DNA of 64,000 nucleotides, from NCBI GenBank assembly GCA_002897675.1, contig BDSU01000039.1:62001-126000 (forward strand), in the 5' to 3' direction. A program made the translations under genes and the position numbers. Under the pieces are notes generated by a model that was not told where the DNA came from, did no database searches, and was given only the letters and a program-made list of their open reading frames with translations. The stretch is from a bacterium BMS3Abin02 (lineage in GTDB: Bacteria > Actinomycetota > Acidimicrobiia > Spongiisociales > UBA4744). Shown one piece after another: positions 19,105 through 28,890 of the stretch. How positions within the stretch are numbered: position 1 is the first letter of the stretch; every line of letters starts with the position of its first letter.

Positions 19105-20223
19105 TCAGGCGATCGCCGCACCGAGCAGCGTTCCGATTCCGAACACGATCCCGGCAGCGGCAAGTCCGAAGATCGTCTGGCGCGCTCCCGAGAACACGAT
19201 GCTCTTCCCTGTCAGCAGAGCGATCCCGGCTCCGGTCACGAACAGGGCCATGCCCGACAGAGCCATGCTCCACACGATCGCGATCGTTCCGCCGCCAAAG
19301 AAGAACGGGGCCACAGGAACGATCGCCCCGAAGGCGAACAGGAAGAAGGACGTTCCGGCGGCCTCCCACGGATTCCCGCCCATCTCGTCGGGGTCGATGC
19401 CCAATTCCTCACGTGCGAGTGTGTTCAGGGCAGTCTCCTGATCCTGCATAATGTGCGCCGCGAGTTCCTTGGCCCTGTCCTCGGGAAGCCCCTTCGCCTG
19501 ATAGATCAGAGCGAGTTCCTCGGCCTCCTCTTCCGGCATCGCCTCAAGTTCCTCGGCTTCGATCTCCAGCTGCCTTGTGGTCAACTCTCGTGCAGACTGA
19601 ACACTCAGCCACTCACCGAGCGCCATCGACGCCGAACCGGCGAGCAAGCCGGCAAGCCCTCCGATCAGCACCGAGTCTCGGGAGAACGTTGCACCGGCGA
19701 CGCCCATGATCAGAGCCAGGTTCGATACGAGACCGTCGTTTGCGCCCAGCACCGCTGCCCTGAGAGCGTTTCCTCCTACGGTTCTGTGCCGGCCTTCGAT
19801 CCGGGCCAGGACACTGCCCTCGACTCCCTTCGAGGCTTCATCCGCGAGCGCGGAGAGGACCCGTGCGTGCGAACGCTCATCTGCCCGCATCCCCTCTCCT
19901 TCGGTCTCGGGCTGTTCGTCGTACATCGTCTGCCCCGCCTTCTCGGACGCAGCCATGACGCCGACGAGCACCTGCGGCCCGACCCTTCGAGCGAGCCACA
20001 TGACCAAGCGAGCCTTCAACGACGGTCTCGCTCGTGGCACGGCTTCGTCGAGCGCTTCCAGGCGCGCCACCCAAAACGAGGCGTGGCGCTCTTCGGTGTC
20101 GGCCAGTTTCCGATAGACCTCGGCCAGATGGGGATCCGTCTCGAGGTCGGCAAGGACCCGGTACTGGGCGGCCCCGTCGATCTCCTCCTGATAGTTGTTC
20201 CGATAGCGGGCGGCATCATCCAT
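19105..20223 (-). CDS. mbfA: ferritin-like/VIT1 fusion metal transporter (MbfA-like)
   Basis: This 372-residue fusion has an N-terminal ferritin-like domain with the iron-ligand pattern YQEEIDGAAQYRVL, ADTEERHASFW (ExxH) and ADERSHARVL (ExxH). The C-terminal VIT1/CCC1 domain has about five helices (GGNALRAAVLGANDGLVSNL; LIGGLAGLLAGSASMALGEW; later FLFAFGAIVPVAPFFF). MbfA proteins export iron or manganese, the ferritin part sensing or oxidising Fe(II). The ATG 20223 start has AGGTAGG upstream; a long open extension upstream is antisense to argH and not protein-like. Confidence 0.9.
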   Translation of the reverse strand: MDDAARYRNNYQEEIDGAAQYRVLADLETDPHLAEVYRKLADTEERHASFWVARLEALDEAVPRARPSLKARLVMWLARRVGPQVLVGVMAASEKAGQTMYDEQPETEGEGMRADERSHARVLSALADEASKGVEGSVLARIEGRHRTVGGNALRAAVLGANDGLVSNLALIMGVAGATFSRDSVLIGGLAGLLAGSASMALGEWLSVQSARELTTRQLEIEAEELEAMPEEEAEELALIYQAKGLPEDRAKELAAHIMQDQETALNTLAREELGIDPDEMGGNPWEAAGTSFFLFAFGAIVPVAPFFFGGGTIAIVWSMALSGMALFVTGAGIALLTGKSIVFSGARQTIFGLAAAGIVFGIGTLLGAAIA

Positions 20224-20282
20224 GTCGATCAGCCTACCTGCGGGGGAATGGCCTGGACCTCGAGAACCCGACGTGTCCGGCC

Positions 20283-21620
20283 TCAATCCAGCCAGTCCCG
20301 CAGGTTGGCGATCTGGTCTGCAACCTGCCTCTCCAACCTGCGCCGCCGGATACTTTCTTTCGGATCGAGCAGGTCCAGATCCTGCGGCCGGAACAACTCG
20401 TGTGAGGAAGTCAGCTCCTCGACCGAGAGCGAAGACAGGTTCCTGTCCTGCGCCATCAACCGGGCGACCAATTCCCCGACCGATCGATGGGCCTCGCGGA
20501 ACGGCACTCCCCGGCCGACCAGCGCTTCGGCCAGGTCCAGGGCCGCAACCCACGACGATGGCTCCGGAGGGTGAAACTCGGTGCTTGCGAGCATTCCGGC
20601 CAGAACCTCCAGTGCACCGGCGAGCACGTCGTCGGCATGGAATACCGCCGCCTTGTCTTCCTGTAGGTCCCGGTTGTAGGCCATCGGAAGACCCTTCTGA
20701 AGGACCAAAATCGCCGCCACGTCACCGATGACCCGTGCAGTCTTGCCCCGCACGAGTTCGGCGATGTCGGGATTCTTCTTCTGCGGCAACGCCGACGATC
20801 CCGTCGAGTACCTGTCCGAGAACGTCAGCCAGTCGAATTCACTCGTGGCCCACAGCACGAGCTCCTCGGCCAACCGCGACAGCGTCACCATCGATTGTGC
20901 CGCACAGAATGTGTACTCGGCGACGACGTCGCGAGAACCGACCGCGTCGATCGAATTGTCGAAGACCGTAGCCATGCCGAGAGAATCGGCGACCGACACC
21001 GGGTCCAGCGGCAGACTGCTCCCTCCTGCTGCACCGGCTCCCAGGGGAGAGACATCCAGTCTCGTCATCACCCCATCGAATCGGTCCACATCTCTGTGAA
21101 GCATCCACGCATACGCGAGCAAGTGGTGAGCAAGCGGAATCGCCTGCGCCTGCTGCAGGTGCGTGTAGACGGGAACCACTGCGCCTCCGACATCTTCGGC
21201 TGCTTGGACGAGCACGCCCGCCAGCGACCGGATCTGTCCCATCCGATCGAGAGCCGCTCGCTTCAGATACAGCCGCATGTCCAGCGCAATCTGATCGTTG
21301 CGGGACCGCCCCGTGTGCAGCCTGCCGGCAAGCGGGCCGAGGAGTTCGTGCAAACGACGTTCAACGGCCGTGTGCACGTCCTCGTCGGTGACGGCAAACA
21401 CGAACTGGTCATTCTCGGATTCCTCCAGAATCACATTGAGGCCTTCAACCAGCCGACCGGCCTGGTCAGAAGAGAGAATCCCCACTTCGCCGAGCATCTT
21501 CACATGGGCGAGCGAACCCTCGATGTCGACGCCGAGAAGCCGCCGGTCTGCATGATCGACGGTGAACCGCCACATCGCTTCATCGGGAGGCTCCTGAAAC
21601 CGGCCTCCCCAAAGAGTCAC
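20283..21620 (-). CDS. argH: argininosuccinate lyase
   Basis: This 445-residue enzyme splits argininosuccinate into arginine and fumarate, the last step of arginine synthesis. Marks are LWGGRFQEP at the start, [35 protein letters not shown], the [19 protein letters not shown] region with catalytic His, and the superfamily signature [16 protein letters not shown]. It is the third gene of argR-argG-argH, overlapping argG by four bases. Confidence 0.97.
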   Translation of the reverse strand: MTLWGGRFQEPPDEAMWRFTVDHADRRLLGVDIEGSLAHVKMLGEVGILSSDQAGRLVEGLNVILEESENDQFVFAVTDEDVHTAVERRLHELLGPLAGRLHTGRSRNDQIALDMRLYLKRAALDRMGQIRSLAGVLVQAAEDVGGAVVPVYTHLQQAQAIPLAHHLLAYAWMLHRDVDRFDGVMTRLDVSPLGAGAAGGSSLPLDPVSVADSLGMATVFDNSIDAVGSRDVVAEYTFCAAQSMVTLSRLAEELVLWATSEFDWLTFSDRYSTGSSALPQKKNPDIAELVRGKTARVIGDVAAILVLQKGLPMAYNRDLQEDKAAVFHADDVLAGALEVLAGMLASTEFHPPEPSSWVAALDLAEALVGRGVPFREAHRSVGELVARLMAQDRNLSSLSVEELTSSHELFRPQDLDLLDPKESIRRRRLERQVADQIANLRDWLD

Positions 21621-22822
21621 TCCCCCTCCCCGAGACGGTGCTCGGCGAGGGTGCGTAACCGCAAGCCCTGAAGACGGATGAACCCGGCCGCGTCCGCCTG
21701 GTCGTACACGTCGTCTTCTTCGAAGGTCACTGTCGCCTGATCGTAGAGCGCGTACCGGTCAGACCGCCTGCCTTCCACGGTCGCCTGCCCCTTGTACAGT
21801 TTGAGGCGAGCCTCGCCGGAAACGCGACTCTGTATGTTGTCCATGAACGCCTGGAGCGCCTCACGTTCCGGAGCGAACCAGAACCCGTTGTACACCATCT
21901 CCGCGTAACGAGGAACCAGTTCGTCACGGAGATGAGCCACCTCACGATCGAGTGTGATCGACTCGACCGCCTTGTGGGCATGCTGCAGGATGGTCCCACC
22001 GGGGGTCTCATACACCCCTCTGCTCTTCATTCCTACGAAGCGGTTCTCCACGATGTCGACCCGCCCGATCCCGTGCCTGCCGCCGAGCTCGTTCATCCGA
22101 ACGAGAAGATCGGTGGGATCGAGGTCCTCCCCGTTCACCGCAACGGGATCTCCCTCCCGATATGTGATCGTCACCCACTCGGGATCCTCGGGGGCGTCCT
22201 CGGGAGCAACGGTCATGCGGAACATCTCCTTGGACGGAGCCACCCACGGGTCTTCCAGAACTCCCCCCTCGTAGGAGATGTGGAGCATGTTGGCATCCAT
22301 GCTGTACGGTCTCTCCGGTGTTACCGGGATCGGGATGCCTCGGCTCTCCGCGTAGGCCACGAGGTCGGCGCGCCCTTTGAGCTTCCATTCTCTCCACGGC
22401 GCGATCACGCGAATATCCGGCTTGAGAGCGTACGCAGAGAGTTCGAATCGAACCTGATCGTTCCCTTTCCCGGTGGCACCGTGCGCGATTGCATCCGCCC
22501 CGGTGGCCTCGGCCACCTGAACCATCCCTTTGGCGATCACGGGACGGGCAAGCGAGGTCCCCAGCAGGTAGTACCACTCGTACACCGCGTTTGCACGAAG
22601 TGCGGGGAAGACGTACTCCCTGACGAATTCATCTCGCAGGTCTTCCGTGATCGCTTCCACGGCGCCCGTCTTCAGCGCCTTCACACGGGCCTCTTCGACC
22701 TCTTCGCCCTGGCCGACATCCGCCGTGTATGCGATCACGTCGGCGCCATACTCCTCGATCAACCAGGTGAGAATGATCGACGTGTCCAGTCCACCGGAGT
22801 ACGCCAATACGACCTTCATCAT
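21617..22822 (-). CDS. argG: argininosuccinate synthase
   Basis: This 401-residue enzyme joins citrulline and aspartate using ATP. The N-type ATP pyrophosphatase loop is [18 protein letters not shown]. Other marks are [18 protein letters not shown] and [20 protein letters not shown]. The gene can start at ATG 22822 or 22819 (the sequence opens MMKVV); both overlap the argR stop. Operon with argR and argH. Confidence 0.97.
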   Translation of the reverse strand: MMKVVLAYSGGLDTSIILTWLIEEYGADVIAYTADVGQGEEVEEARVKALKTGAVEAITEDLRDEFVREYVFPALRANAVYEWYYLLGTSLARPVIAKGMVQVAEATGADAIAHGATGKGNDQVRFELSAYALKPDIRVIAPWREWKLKGRADLVAYAESRGIPIPVTPERPYSMDANMLHISYEGGVLEDPWVAPSKEMFRMTVAPEDAPEDPEWVTITYREGDPVAVNGEDLDPTDLLVRMNELGGRHGIGRVDIVENRFVGMKSRGVYETPGGTILQHAHKAVESITLDREVAHLRDELVPRYAEMVYNGFWFAPEREALQAFMDNIQSRVSGEARLKLYKGQATVEGRRSDRYALYDQATVTFEEDDVYDQADAAGFIRLQGLRLRTLAEHRLGEGE

Positions 22823-23268
22823 CCAACTCCGATCTGCTCGAGTGTCTCGGCCAGCCGACTTCCGCCGCGTTGCCCATCCACAACGATCAGCACGGTGTCA
22901 TCTCCGGCAACCGTGCCGAGGACACCGTCGAGACCTGAACGGTCGACCGACCCCGCCACCACCTGGGCTGCGCCCGGAGGCGTCTTCACCACAACGAGAT
23001 TGCCGCTCGCCTTTATTTCGTTGGCGAATTCGGCCAGAACCCGCTCCAGGCCACCGTCGTCCCTCCTCACCACCTGCAAGGCATAGACGAACTCATCCCC
23101 TTGCCCGCGGACCTTGATTGCTCCGAGTTCTTTCAGGTCCCGGGAAACGGTCGCCTGGGTCACTGCGAATCCCTCATCGGTCAGCAGGTCCGCCAGCTCA
23201 CGCTGGGTCGGCACGCCCAGACTCGTGATGATGCGGCGAATCGCTCGCCGCCGTGCAGCGGTCTTCAT
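22819..23268 (-). CDS. argR: arginine repressor
   Basis: This 149-residue ArgR has an N-terminal winged helix ([40 protein letters not shown]) and a C-terminal hexamerisation and arginine-binding domain (ILIVVDG region preceded by GTVAGDDT). It should repress both arginine operons when arginine is plentiful. A palindromic operator-like element overlaps its own promoter (23278-23307) and recurs at argC. It is first gene of argR-argG-argH, with the start codon nine bases after the -10 box and no ribosome site. Confidence 0.95.
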   Translation of the reverse strand: MKTAARRRAIRRIITSLGVPTQRELADLLTDEGFAVTQATVSRDLKELGAIKVRGQGDEFVYALQVVRRDDGGLERVLAEFANEIKASGNLVVVKTPPGAAQVVAGSVDRSGLDGVLGTVAGDDTVLIVVDGQRGGSRLAETLEQIGVG

Positions 23269-23277
23269 GATCTATCA

Positions 23278-23307
23278 ATCATACGCATATGCGTATGATC
23301 ATGCAAT
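23278..23307 (-). promoter_or_regulatory. argR promoter with ARG-box-like operator
   Basis: On the minus strand, -35 TTGCAT, a 17-bp spacer and -10 TATGAT lead to the argR ATG nine bases later. The -10 and spacer lie inside a perfect 22-bp palindrome (23278-23299). Read on the plus strand, ATACGCAT-N4-GTAT-N4-ATGCAAT (23281-23307) is shared with the argC promoter. ArgR bound here would cover the promoter, giving autoregulation. Confidence 0.75.
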
Positions 23308-23723
23308 GCGGCCTCGAGTCCGACCAAGAAGCACTCATCTCATCGACCAGATTGCCGATGCAAACACTCATGGCCATTTCGACCTCTGTGTAGCGTCCTG
23401 AACGATGCCGGGCGGTGATCGCCGGGACCTCTTCCGACCTCGGCCGCAATCCCGAGCCCACCTCCCCCGACGCTCAGAGGCCTCGCCGGCGAATGAGATG
23501 GTCGCCGGTGTCTCCTGAACGAGGAAGCGGTTGGCCTCGGGAGCCTCTTGGAGGAGGAAACTCTCGCGTCGATCTGTGTCGATTGGCGACGCATGGTCGC
23601 CCTCGTACTCCTCGGTTCCCTGTCCGAACAGCGATCTGCTCGTGGATGTGCTCCCAACGCCGCAGCCAAACCATCTTTCGCAGAAGGGGATGCTTGCCTC
23701 CCTTCCGTAGACTTGGAGATCCG
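23308..23723. other. stretch without a recognisable gene
   Basis: About 416 bases separate argR from the S9 peptidase gene. No frame resembles a known protein. argF usually lies between argD and argR in Actinobacteria; no trace of it is visible here. The only element seen is GGAGA before the peptidase ATG. Confidence 0.5.
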
Positions 23724-25706
23724 ATGACCTCTGAACCGACCATCGCCCCGTACGGAACCTGGCAGTCACCCATCTCTGCAGCATCGGTTGCTGCCGGATC
23801 CGTCCATCTCGGCGGGCCACACATCGTTGGTGATCGAGTGCTCTGGCTGGAATCCCGGCCCTCTGACGGGGGCCGAACCGTTCTGGTCGAACGACAGGCA
23901 AACGAGGTGGTTCGAGACCTGACACCCGACGGTTTCAACGTCCGCAGCCGGGTCCATGAGTACGGGGGTGGCGCATACGTCGTCTCGGGGGATGTGTTGT
24001 TCTTCTCGAATTGGAGCGATCAGCGCTTGTACCGCCAAGACGCGGGGAACCCCCCGGTACCCATCACTCCGGAACCTCCCACACCCGCCGCATGGCGCTA
24101 CGCGGACGGCAGGCCGACACCCGATGGTCGATGGATCGTGTGCATACGCGAGCGTCACGAGTCCGGGGAAGTCGTCAACGAGTTGGTCCGGATTCCCACG
24201 GATGGTGCTTCCGATCCTCAGGTCCTCGTCGGCGGCCATGACTTCTTCTCGTCACCGCGCATCGGCAGGGACGGAACCCGGATCGCTTGGCTGAGTTGGG
24301 ATCATCCGAACATGCCCTGGGACGGAACCGAGCTCTGGACGGCCGAACTGCTTCAGGACGCCACGCTCGGAATTCGGAGAAGAGTCGGCGGTGGGCCCAG
24401 CGAGTCGATCGTCCAGCCCGAGTGGGGTCCGGATGGATCGCTCTATTGGCTTTCGGATCGGACGGGTTTCTGGAACCTGTACCGCGACGGGCAACCTCTC
24501 GCGCCGGTCGACGCAGACTGCGCCGGCCCGGCATGGACGTTCGGACAGACCTACTTCGGGTTTCTCGATGCTGGACGTATCGCCATGACGGTCACGGAGT
24601 CCGGCCTCGATCACCTTGCCCTTCTCGAACGCGATGGGAGCCATGTTCGACTGGACCTGCCTGCCGGTACTCATCGGGGCCGTCTCGTCACAGATGGGAA
24701 GGACACCATTGTGGTGATTTCCGGGTCGTCTTCATCTCTCGACACGGTTCGCAAGATCGATACCACCACGGGTGAGACCGAACTCCTCGCGTCTGCGGGT
24801 TCTCTCGACCCGGCGTACATCTCGGTAGCGCAACCGATCAGGTTCCTGACCGATGACGGTCCCGCGCATGCTTTCTTCTACCCGCCGGTCAACGCCGACT
24901 TCGAAGGACCGGACACAGAACTGCCTCCTTTGGTGGTCTTCAGCCACGGAGGTCCAACCGGAGCGACACGACCCGACCTCGATCCGACGATCCAATTCTT
25001 CACCAGCCGCGGCATAGCTGTCGTCGACGTCAACTATGGCGGCAGCACCGGATACGGTCGAGCGTATCGGCAGCGCCTGCGTGGAACGTGGGGAATCGTC
25101 GACACGCGTGACTGCGCCGCGGCGGCCCGCCACCTCGTGTCGAAAGGTCTCGTGGACGGAGACCGCATGGCCATCAGGGGTGCAAGCGCCGGGGGTTTCA
25201 CGGCGCTGTCTGCACTGACCTTTCATGACGTGTTCCACGTCGGTGCCAGCTATTACGGCGTCGGAGATCTCGAGGCGCTCGCTCGCGACACCCACAAGTT
25301 CGAGGCGAGGTACCTGGACGGCCTCATCGGGCCATATCCACAGTATGCAGGGATCTACCGCCAACGTTCTCCCATCTACTCCACCGAGCGCCTCTCCTGT
25401 CCCATCATTCTCTTCCAGGGACTCGAAGACCAAGTTGTGCCCCCGGCACAGGCGGAGGCCATGGTCGCAGCCCTGAAAGAGCGAGGGATACCTTACGCGT
25501 ACGTGTCCTTCAGGGGTGAACAGCATGGGTTCCGTCAGGCAAAGCACATAGCCCAAGCTCTGGCCAATGAGCTCTCGTTCTACGGGCAGGCCCTCGGATT
25601 CACCCCGAGGGATATCCCTTTGCTGCTTAGGCAGAACGCGACGACGCATCTACCGCAGAAGCGAAACGGTGGATGGCGAGGTCCACGTCGTTGGCCTCGA
25701 TCGTAA
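23724..25706 (+). CDS. S9 family prolyl oligopeptidase / acylaminoacyl peptidase
   Basis: This 660-residue serine peptidase has an N-terminal beta-propeller (repeated blades such as HEYGGGAYVV, VQPEWGPDGSLYWLSDR) and a C-terminal alpha/beta-hydrolase domain from about residue 400. The catalytic triad is visible: Ser in IRGASAGGFTAL, Asp in GLEDQVVPPAQ and His in GEQHGFRQ. VDVNYGGSTGYGRAYR is typical of the family. There is no signal peptide. ATG 23724 has GGAGA upstream. Its last 80 bases overlap the convergent argD gene, and the final 25 or so residues extend past the usual family end. Confidence 0.92.
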   Translation: MTSEPTIAPYGTWQSPISAASVAAGSVHLGGPHIVGDRVLWLESRPSDGGRTVLVERQANEVVRDLTPDGFNVRSRVHEYGGGAYVVSGDVLFFSNWSDQRLYRQDAGNPPVPITPEPPTPAAWRYADGRPTPDGRWIVCIRERHESGEVVNELVRIPTDGASDPQVLVGGHDFFSSPRIGRDGTRIAWLSWDHPNMPWDGTELWTAELLQDATLGIRRRVGGGPSESIVQPEWGPDGSLYWLSDRTGFWNLYRDGQPLAPVDADCAGPAWTFGQTYFGFLDAGRIAMTVTESGLDHLALLERDGSHVRLDLPAGTHRGRLVTDGKDTIVVISGSSSSLDTVRKIDTTTGETELLASAGSLDPAYISVAQPIRFLTDDGPAHAFFYPPVNADFEGPDTELPPLVVFSHGGPTGATRPDLDPTIQFFTSRGIAVVDVNYGGSTGYGRAYRQRLRGTWGIVDTRDCAAAARHLVSKGLVDGDRMAIRGASAGGFTALSALTFHDVFHVGASYYGVGDLEALARDTHKFEARYLDGLIGPYPQYAGIYRQRSPIYSTERLSCPIILFQGLEDQVVPPAQAEAMVAALKERGIPYAYVSFRGEQHGFRQAKHIAQALANELSFYGQALGFTPRDIPLLLRQNATTHLPQKRNGGWRGPRRWPRS

Positions 25707-26817
25707 GGGGTGGCGTGAATCGAACGGCGTCGGGTTTCACCGCGTTGACGACCAGTCCCTCCCTCAAGGCCGCCTCCGCCACGGTCACCGCGTTCGCTTG
25801 ATCGAGGACTGCTGCGAGCAGCAACCCCCGGCCACGCACGACGCGTACCCCTTGGGTCTCCGAGAGCCCGGCTCGTAGTTGCGCCGAACGGGCACGGCAG
25901 TTGTCTTGCAGATCCCGAGAATCGATCTCGTCGAGCACAGCGAGCCCGGCCACACACACGACCGGGCCACCCCCGAATGTCGTGGCGTGATCGCCGTAGT
26001 CGAACGCGGCGGCAACGTCGCTGCGTGCGAGGCACACCCCGATCGGGAGTCCGTTCGCGAGCGCCTTTGCAGACGTCGCCATGTCGGGCTCGAACCCAAG
26101 GGACTGCCAGGAGAACCAGGTACCGGTGCGTCCGATGCCCGCCTGTACATCGTCGACGATCATGAGTACGCCCGACTCGTCGCACAGATGTCGAACCGAC
26201 CGGAGATAGCGCTCATCGAGTGGAATGACTCCTCCCTCCCCTTGGATCGTCTCGATCATCACCGCCGCGATGTTCGGCCCCATGGTGGCGGCGAGCGCAT
26301 CGATATCCCCTGGAGGAACCTGTCGAAAACCGGCCGGCAGAGGCTGGAACGTTGCCTGTTTGGACGGCTGGCCCGTCGCTGCGAGCGTTGCGAGCGTACG
26401 GCCGTGAAAGGAACCGTCGAGCGTCACGATCTCGAACGCTTCCGGGCCCTTGCGCTTCTGCGACCACCTTCGTGCGAGCTTGATGGCGCACTCGTTGGCG
26501 GTTGCTCCGTCGTTGGAGAAAAACACCTGGTCGAGGCCGGAGAGTTCGGTCAAACGTTCTGCGAGAAGCACCTGGGGTTCGGTGTAGTAGAGGTTCGACA
26601 CATGGACCAGCGTTCCCATCTGCCGGTCGACCGCCGCCCGTATTCGTGGATTTGCATGTCCCACGACCGTCACGGCAAGACCGGCGAGACAGTCGAGATA
26701 GCGACGACCCTCATCATCGAACAGCCACACCCCCTCACCACGTGTGAAGACGACGGAATGGCGTCGGTAGGTCTGCATGACGACGGCAGACTCTCGCTGC
26801 AGTACGGTCTCAGACAT
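25627..26817 (-). CDS. argD: acetylornithine aminotransferase
   Basis: This 396-residue PLP enzyme converts N-acetylglutamate semialdehyde to N-acetylornithine. Marks are GVWLFDDEGRRYLDCLAGLA, VFFSNDGATANECAIKLAR, GSFHGRTLATLAATGQ, LMIVDDVQAGIGRTG (family usually DEVQ) and the PLP-lysine in ATSAKALANGLPIG. It is the last gene of argC-argJ-argB-argD; its start overlaps argB by 8 bp and its 3' end overlaps the convergent S9 peptidase by 80 bp. Confidence 0.95.
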   Translation of the reverse strand: MSETVLQRESAVVMQTYRRHSVVFTRGEGVWLFDDEGRRYLDCLAGLAVTVVGHANPRIRAAVDRQMGTLVHVSNLYYTEPQVLLAERLTELSGLDQVFFSNDGATANECAIKLARRWSQKRKGPEAFEIVTLDGSFHGRTLATLAATGQPSKQATFQPLPAGFRQVPPGDIDALAATMGPNIAAVMIETIQGEGGVIPLDERYLRSVRHLCDESGVLMIVDDVQAGIGRTGTWFSWQSLGFEPDMATSAKALANGLPIGVCLARSDVAAAFDYGDHATTFGGGPVVCVAGLAVLDEIDSRDLQDNCRARSAQLRAGLSETQGVRVVRGRGLLLAAVLDQANAVTVAEAALREGLVVNAVKPDAVRFTPPLTIEANDVDLAIHRFASAVDASSRSA

Positions 26818-27718
26818 CGCCGAATCGGTGGATCATCGTTCCGATGCCTTCCGGGGTGAAGATCTCGAGGAGGAGCGCATGCTGGATCCGTCCATCGAGG
26901 ATGTGTGCCCTGTGGACACCGGCCTCCATCGCGCCGACACAAGAAGCGAGCTTCGGGAGCATCCCGCCGCCTACGGTCCCGGAGTCGATCACCTCCTTCA
27001 GCTCCGCGAGCGTCAGTCGCTGCAGGAGCCCCTCCTGATTCTCGTAGTTCCGATACACGCCTTCGACATCAGTGAGATAGACGAGCTTCTCCGCCCCGAG
27101 TGCCGCGGCGATTGCTCCTGCCGCCGTGTCCGCATTCACGTTGTACACCCTTCCATCCTTCTCACTCCGCCCGAGCGGCGCCACAACCGGAATGAAGCCG
27201 GCATCGAGCATGTCCTCGAGGACGCCGGGATTCACGTGCTCGATCTCACCGACGAGCCCCAGACGCTCATTCTTCGCGCGTACGGACAGCATCCTTCCGT
27301 CTATCCCCGTGACTCCGACCGCCTTTGCCTCGTGCCCTGTCAACAATCGAACGATGTCTGGATTCACGATACCGGCGAGGATCGATTGGACTACCTCCAG
27401 CGTCTCCTCGTCGGTTACACGAAGCCCGTCGATCCAGGCGGTTTCGACACCGGTCCGGCGAAGCGCCTTGGTGATCTGTGGCCCGCCTCCATGAACGATG
27501 ACCGGCCGGATCCCCACCGTTGAAAGGAGCGTGACATCACCCGCGAAACTCTGCCGGAGGATCTCATCATCCATCGCGGAGCCGCCGTACTTGATGACGA
27601 CCGTCTTGCCCCGGTACTCCTGGAGGTACGGCATCGCCTCCATCAGGATCCTGGCTTTTGCCATCGTCACGGCGATGAGTGGCCTCTCTGCATTCGGGGC
27701 GATGTGACCTGTCGCCAT
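26810..27718 (-). CDS. argB: acetylglutamate kinase
   Basis: This 302-residue amino-acid kinase phosphorylates N-acetylglutamate. Landmarks are TVVIKYGGSAM, RPVIVHGGGPQITKAL, GLRVTDEETLEVVQ, VNADTAAGAIAAALGAEKLVYLTDVEGV and GGMLPKLASCVGAMEAGV. The ATG shares one base with the argJ stop; an internal ATG (MAKARILMEAMPYL, about residue 19) is an alternative start. The N-terminal helix of arginine-inhibited kinases may be present in that segment. Confidence 0.96.
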   Translation of the reverse strand: MATGHIAPNAERPLIAVTMAKARILMEAMPYLQEYRGKTVVIKYGGSAMDDEILRQSFAGDVTLLSTVGIRPVIVHGGGPQITKALRRTGVETAWIDGLRVTDEETLEVVQSILAGIVNPDIVRLLTGHEAKAVGVTGIDGRMLSVRAKNERLGLVGEIEHVNPGVLEDMLDAGFIPVVAPLGRSEKDGRVYNVNADTAAGAIAAALGAEKLVYLTDVEGVYRNYENQEGLLQRLTLAELKEVIDSGTVGGGMLPKLASCVGAMEAGVHRAHILDGRIQHALLLEIFTPEGIGTMIHRFGDV

Positions 27719-28890
27719 CAGGACCGCCCCCCGTTGAACTGCACATACTCCGGCGTCAGATCCGTGGTCAGTATCTCGGCCCTGCCTGGACCTTCTCCGA
27801 TCCGCACGGAAACGGTGAAGTCGCCGGCGACCAGCCTTCGCGCCACCACTTCCTCGTCGAAAGGTATGCCCGTACCCGCGGTTGCGACCAGATACTCACC
27901 AAACCGGATTTCGATGTGCTCGGCGTCGAGTGCCACATCCGCCACTCCGAGAGCGGCAACGATGCGGCCCCAGTTCGGGTCGCCGCCGTAGAACGACGCC
28001 CTCACGAGAGCGCTATCCGCGATCGTCATCCCGGCACTGCGGGCCTCGCCGTCATCGACTGCTCCCAAGACTCTGATCGTGACGACCTTCGACGCTCCTT
28101 CCGCGTCCCGAGCGATCTTCAATGCCAGGTCTTTGCATGCGCTCGCCAACATGTCTGTGAATGATTCGGCGATCGGCCGCCGTCCGCTCGCCCCTGAGGC
28201 GACAGCGACCACCGTGTCGTTGGTCGACGTGCAGCCGTCGATATTGATGGAATTGAACGACACGTCGACAGCGTCGTGCAGTGCCCTCTCGAGCGTTCCG
28301 GGATCGACCTCTGCATCGGTCGTCAACACGGCGAGCATCGTCGCCATGTCGGGACGAAGCATGCCGGCACCTTTCGCCATTCCCCCTACGACGTATCCCT
28401 CACCCTGACACACCACCTGCTTGGGGACGGTGTCCGTGGTCATGATCGCTTCCGCTGCAAAGTCGGCGTGCCGATCGCCGTTGCCACTCGCGGCGATGAG
28501 ACGCCCGATGCCGTCACGGACGCGTTCGACGGGCAGCCGCGATCCGATTGGACCCGTCGAGCACGGCATCACGTCTTCCGGTCTGCATTCGAGAGCCTCG
28601 GCGGCAGAGCGAGTGGTGGCGAGCGCAGCCTCCATCCCCGCTGCGCCGGTGGCCGCATTGGCACATCCCGAGTTCAGCAGAATGGCACGGAGTCGGCCAT
28701 TTGCGATGCGGCGCCTCGCGAGGACGACCGGAGGCGCTGCCGTTCGCGACCTCGTGAAGACCGCTGCGGCGGGCACCGTTGCTTCCGCCGTCACGATGGC
28801 CAGGTCGCGACCACCGTCTCCCTTGATGCCGGCGGCGATCCCTCCGGCACTGAACCCGAGCGATGCCGTGACGCCGTTCATGGCATCCAT
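27718..28890 (-). CDS. argJ: bifunctional ornithine acetyltransferase / N-acetylglutamate synthase
   Basis: This 390-residue Ntn-type enzyme recycles the acetyl group from N-acetylornithine to glutamate. The autocleavage site is visible in KGAGMLRPDMATML, where the Thr becomes the N-terminal nucleophile of the beta chain. Other marks are ILLNSGCANAATG and SFNSINIDGCTSTNDTV, and the ending TDLTPEYVQFNGG. It overlaps argC by 13 bp. Whether it is mono- or bifunctional cannot be judged from sequence. Confidence 0.95.
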   Translation of the reverse strand: MDAMNGVTASLGFSAGGIAAGIKGDGGRDLAIVTAEATVPAAAVFTRSRTAAPPVVLARRRIANGRLRAILLNSGCANAATGAAGMEAALATTRSAAEALECRPEDVMPCSTGPIGSRLPVERVRDGIGRLIAASGNGDRHADFAAEAIMTTDTVPKQVVCQGEGYVVGGMAKGAGMLRPDMATMLAVLTTDAEVDPGTLERALHDAVDVSFNSINIDGCTSTNDTVVAVASGASGRRPIAESFTDMLASACKDLALKIARDAEGASKVVTIRVLGAVDDGEARSAGMTIADSALVRASFYGGDPNWGRIVAALGVADVALDAEHIEIRFGEYLVATAGTGIPFDEEVVARRLVAGDFTVSVRIGEGPGRAEILTTDLTPEYVQFNGGRS

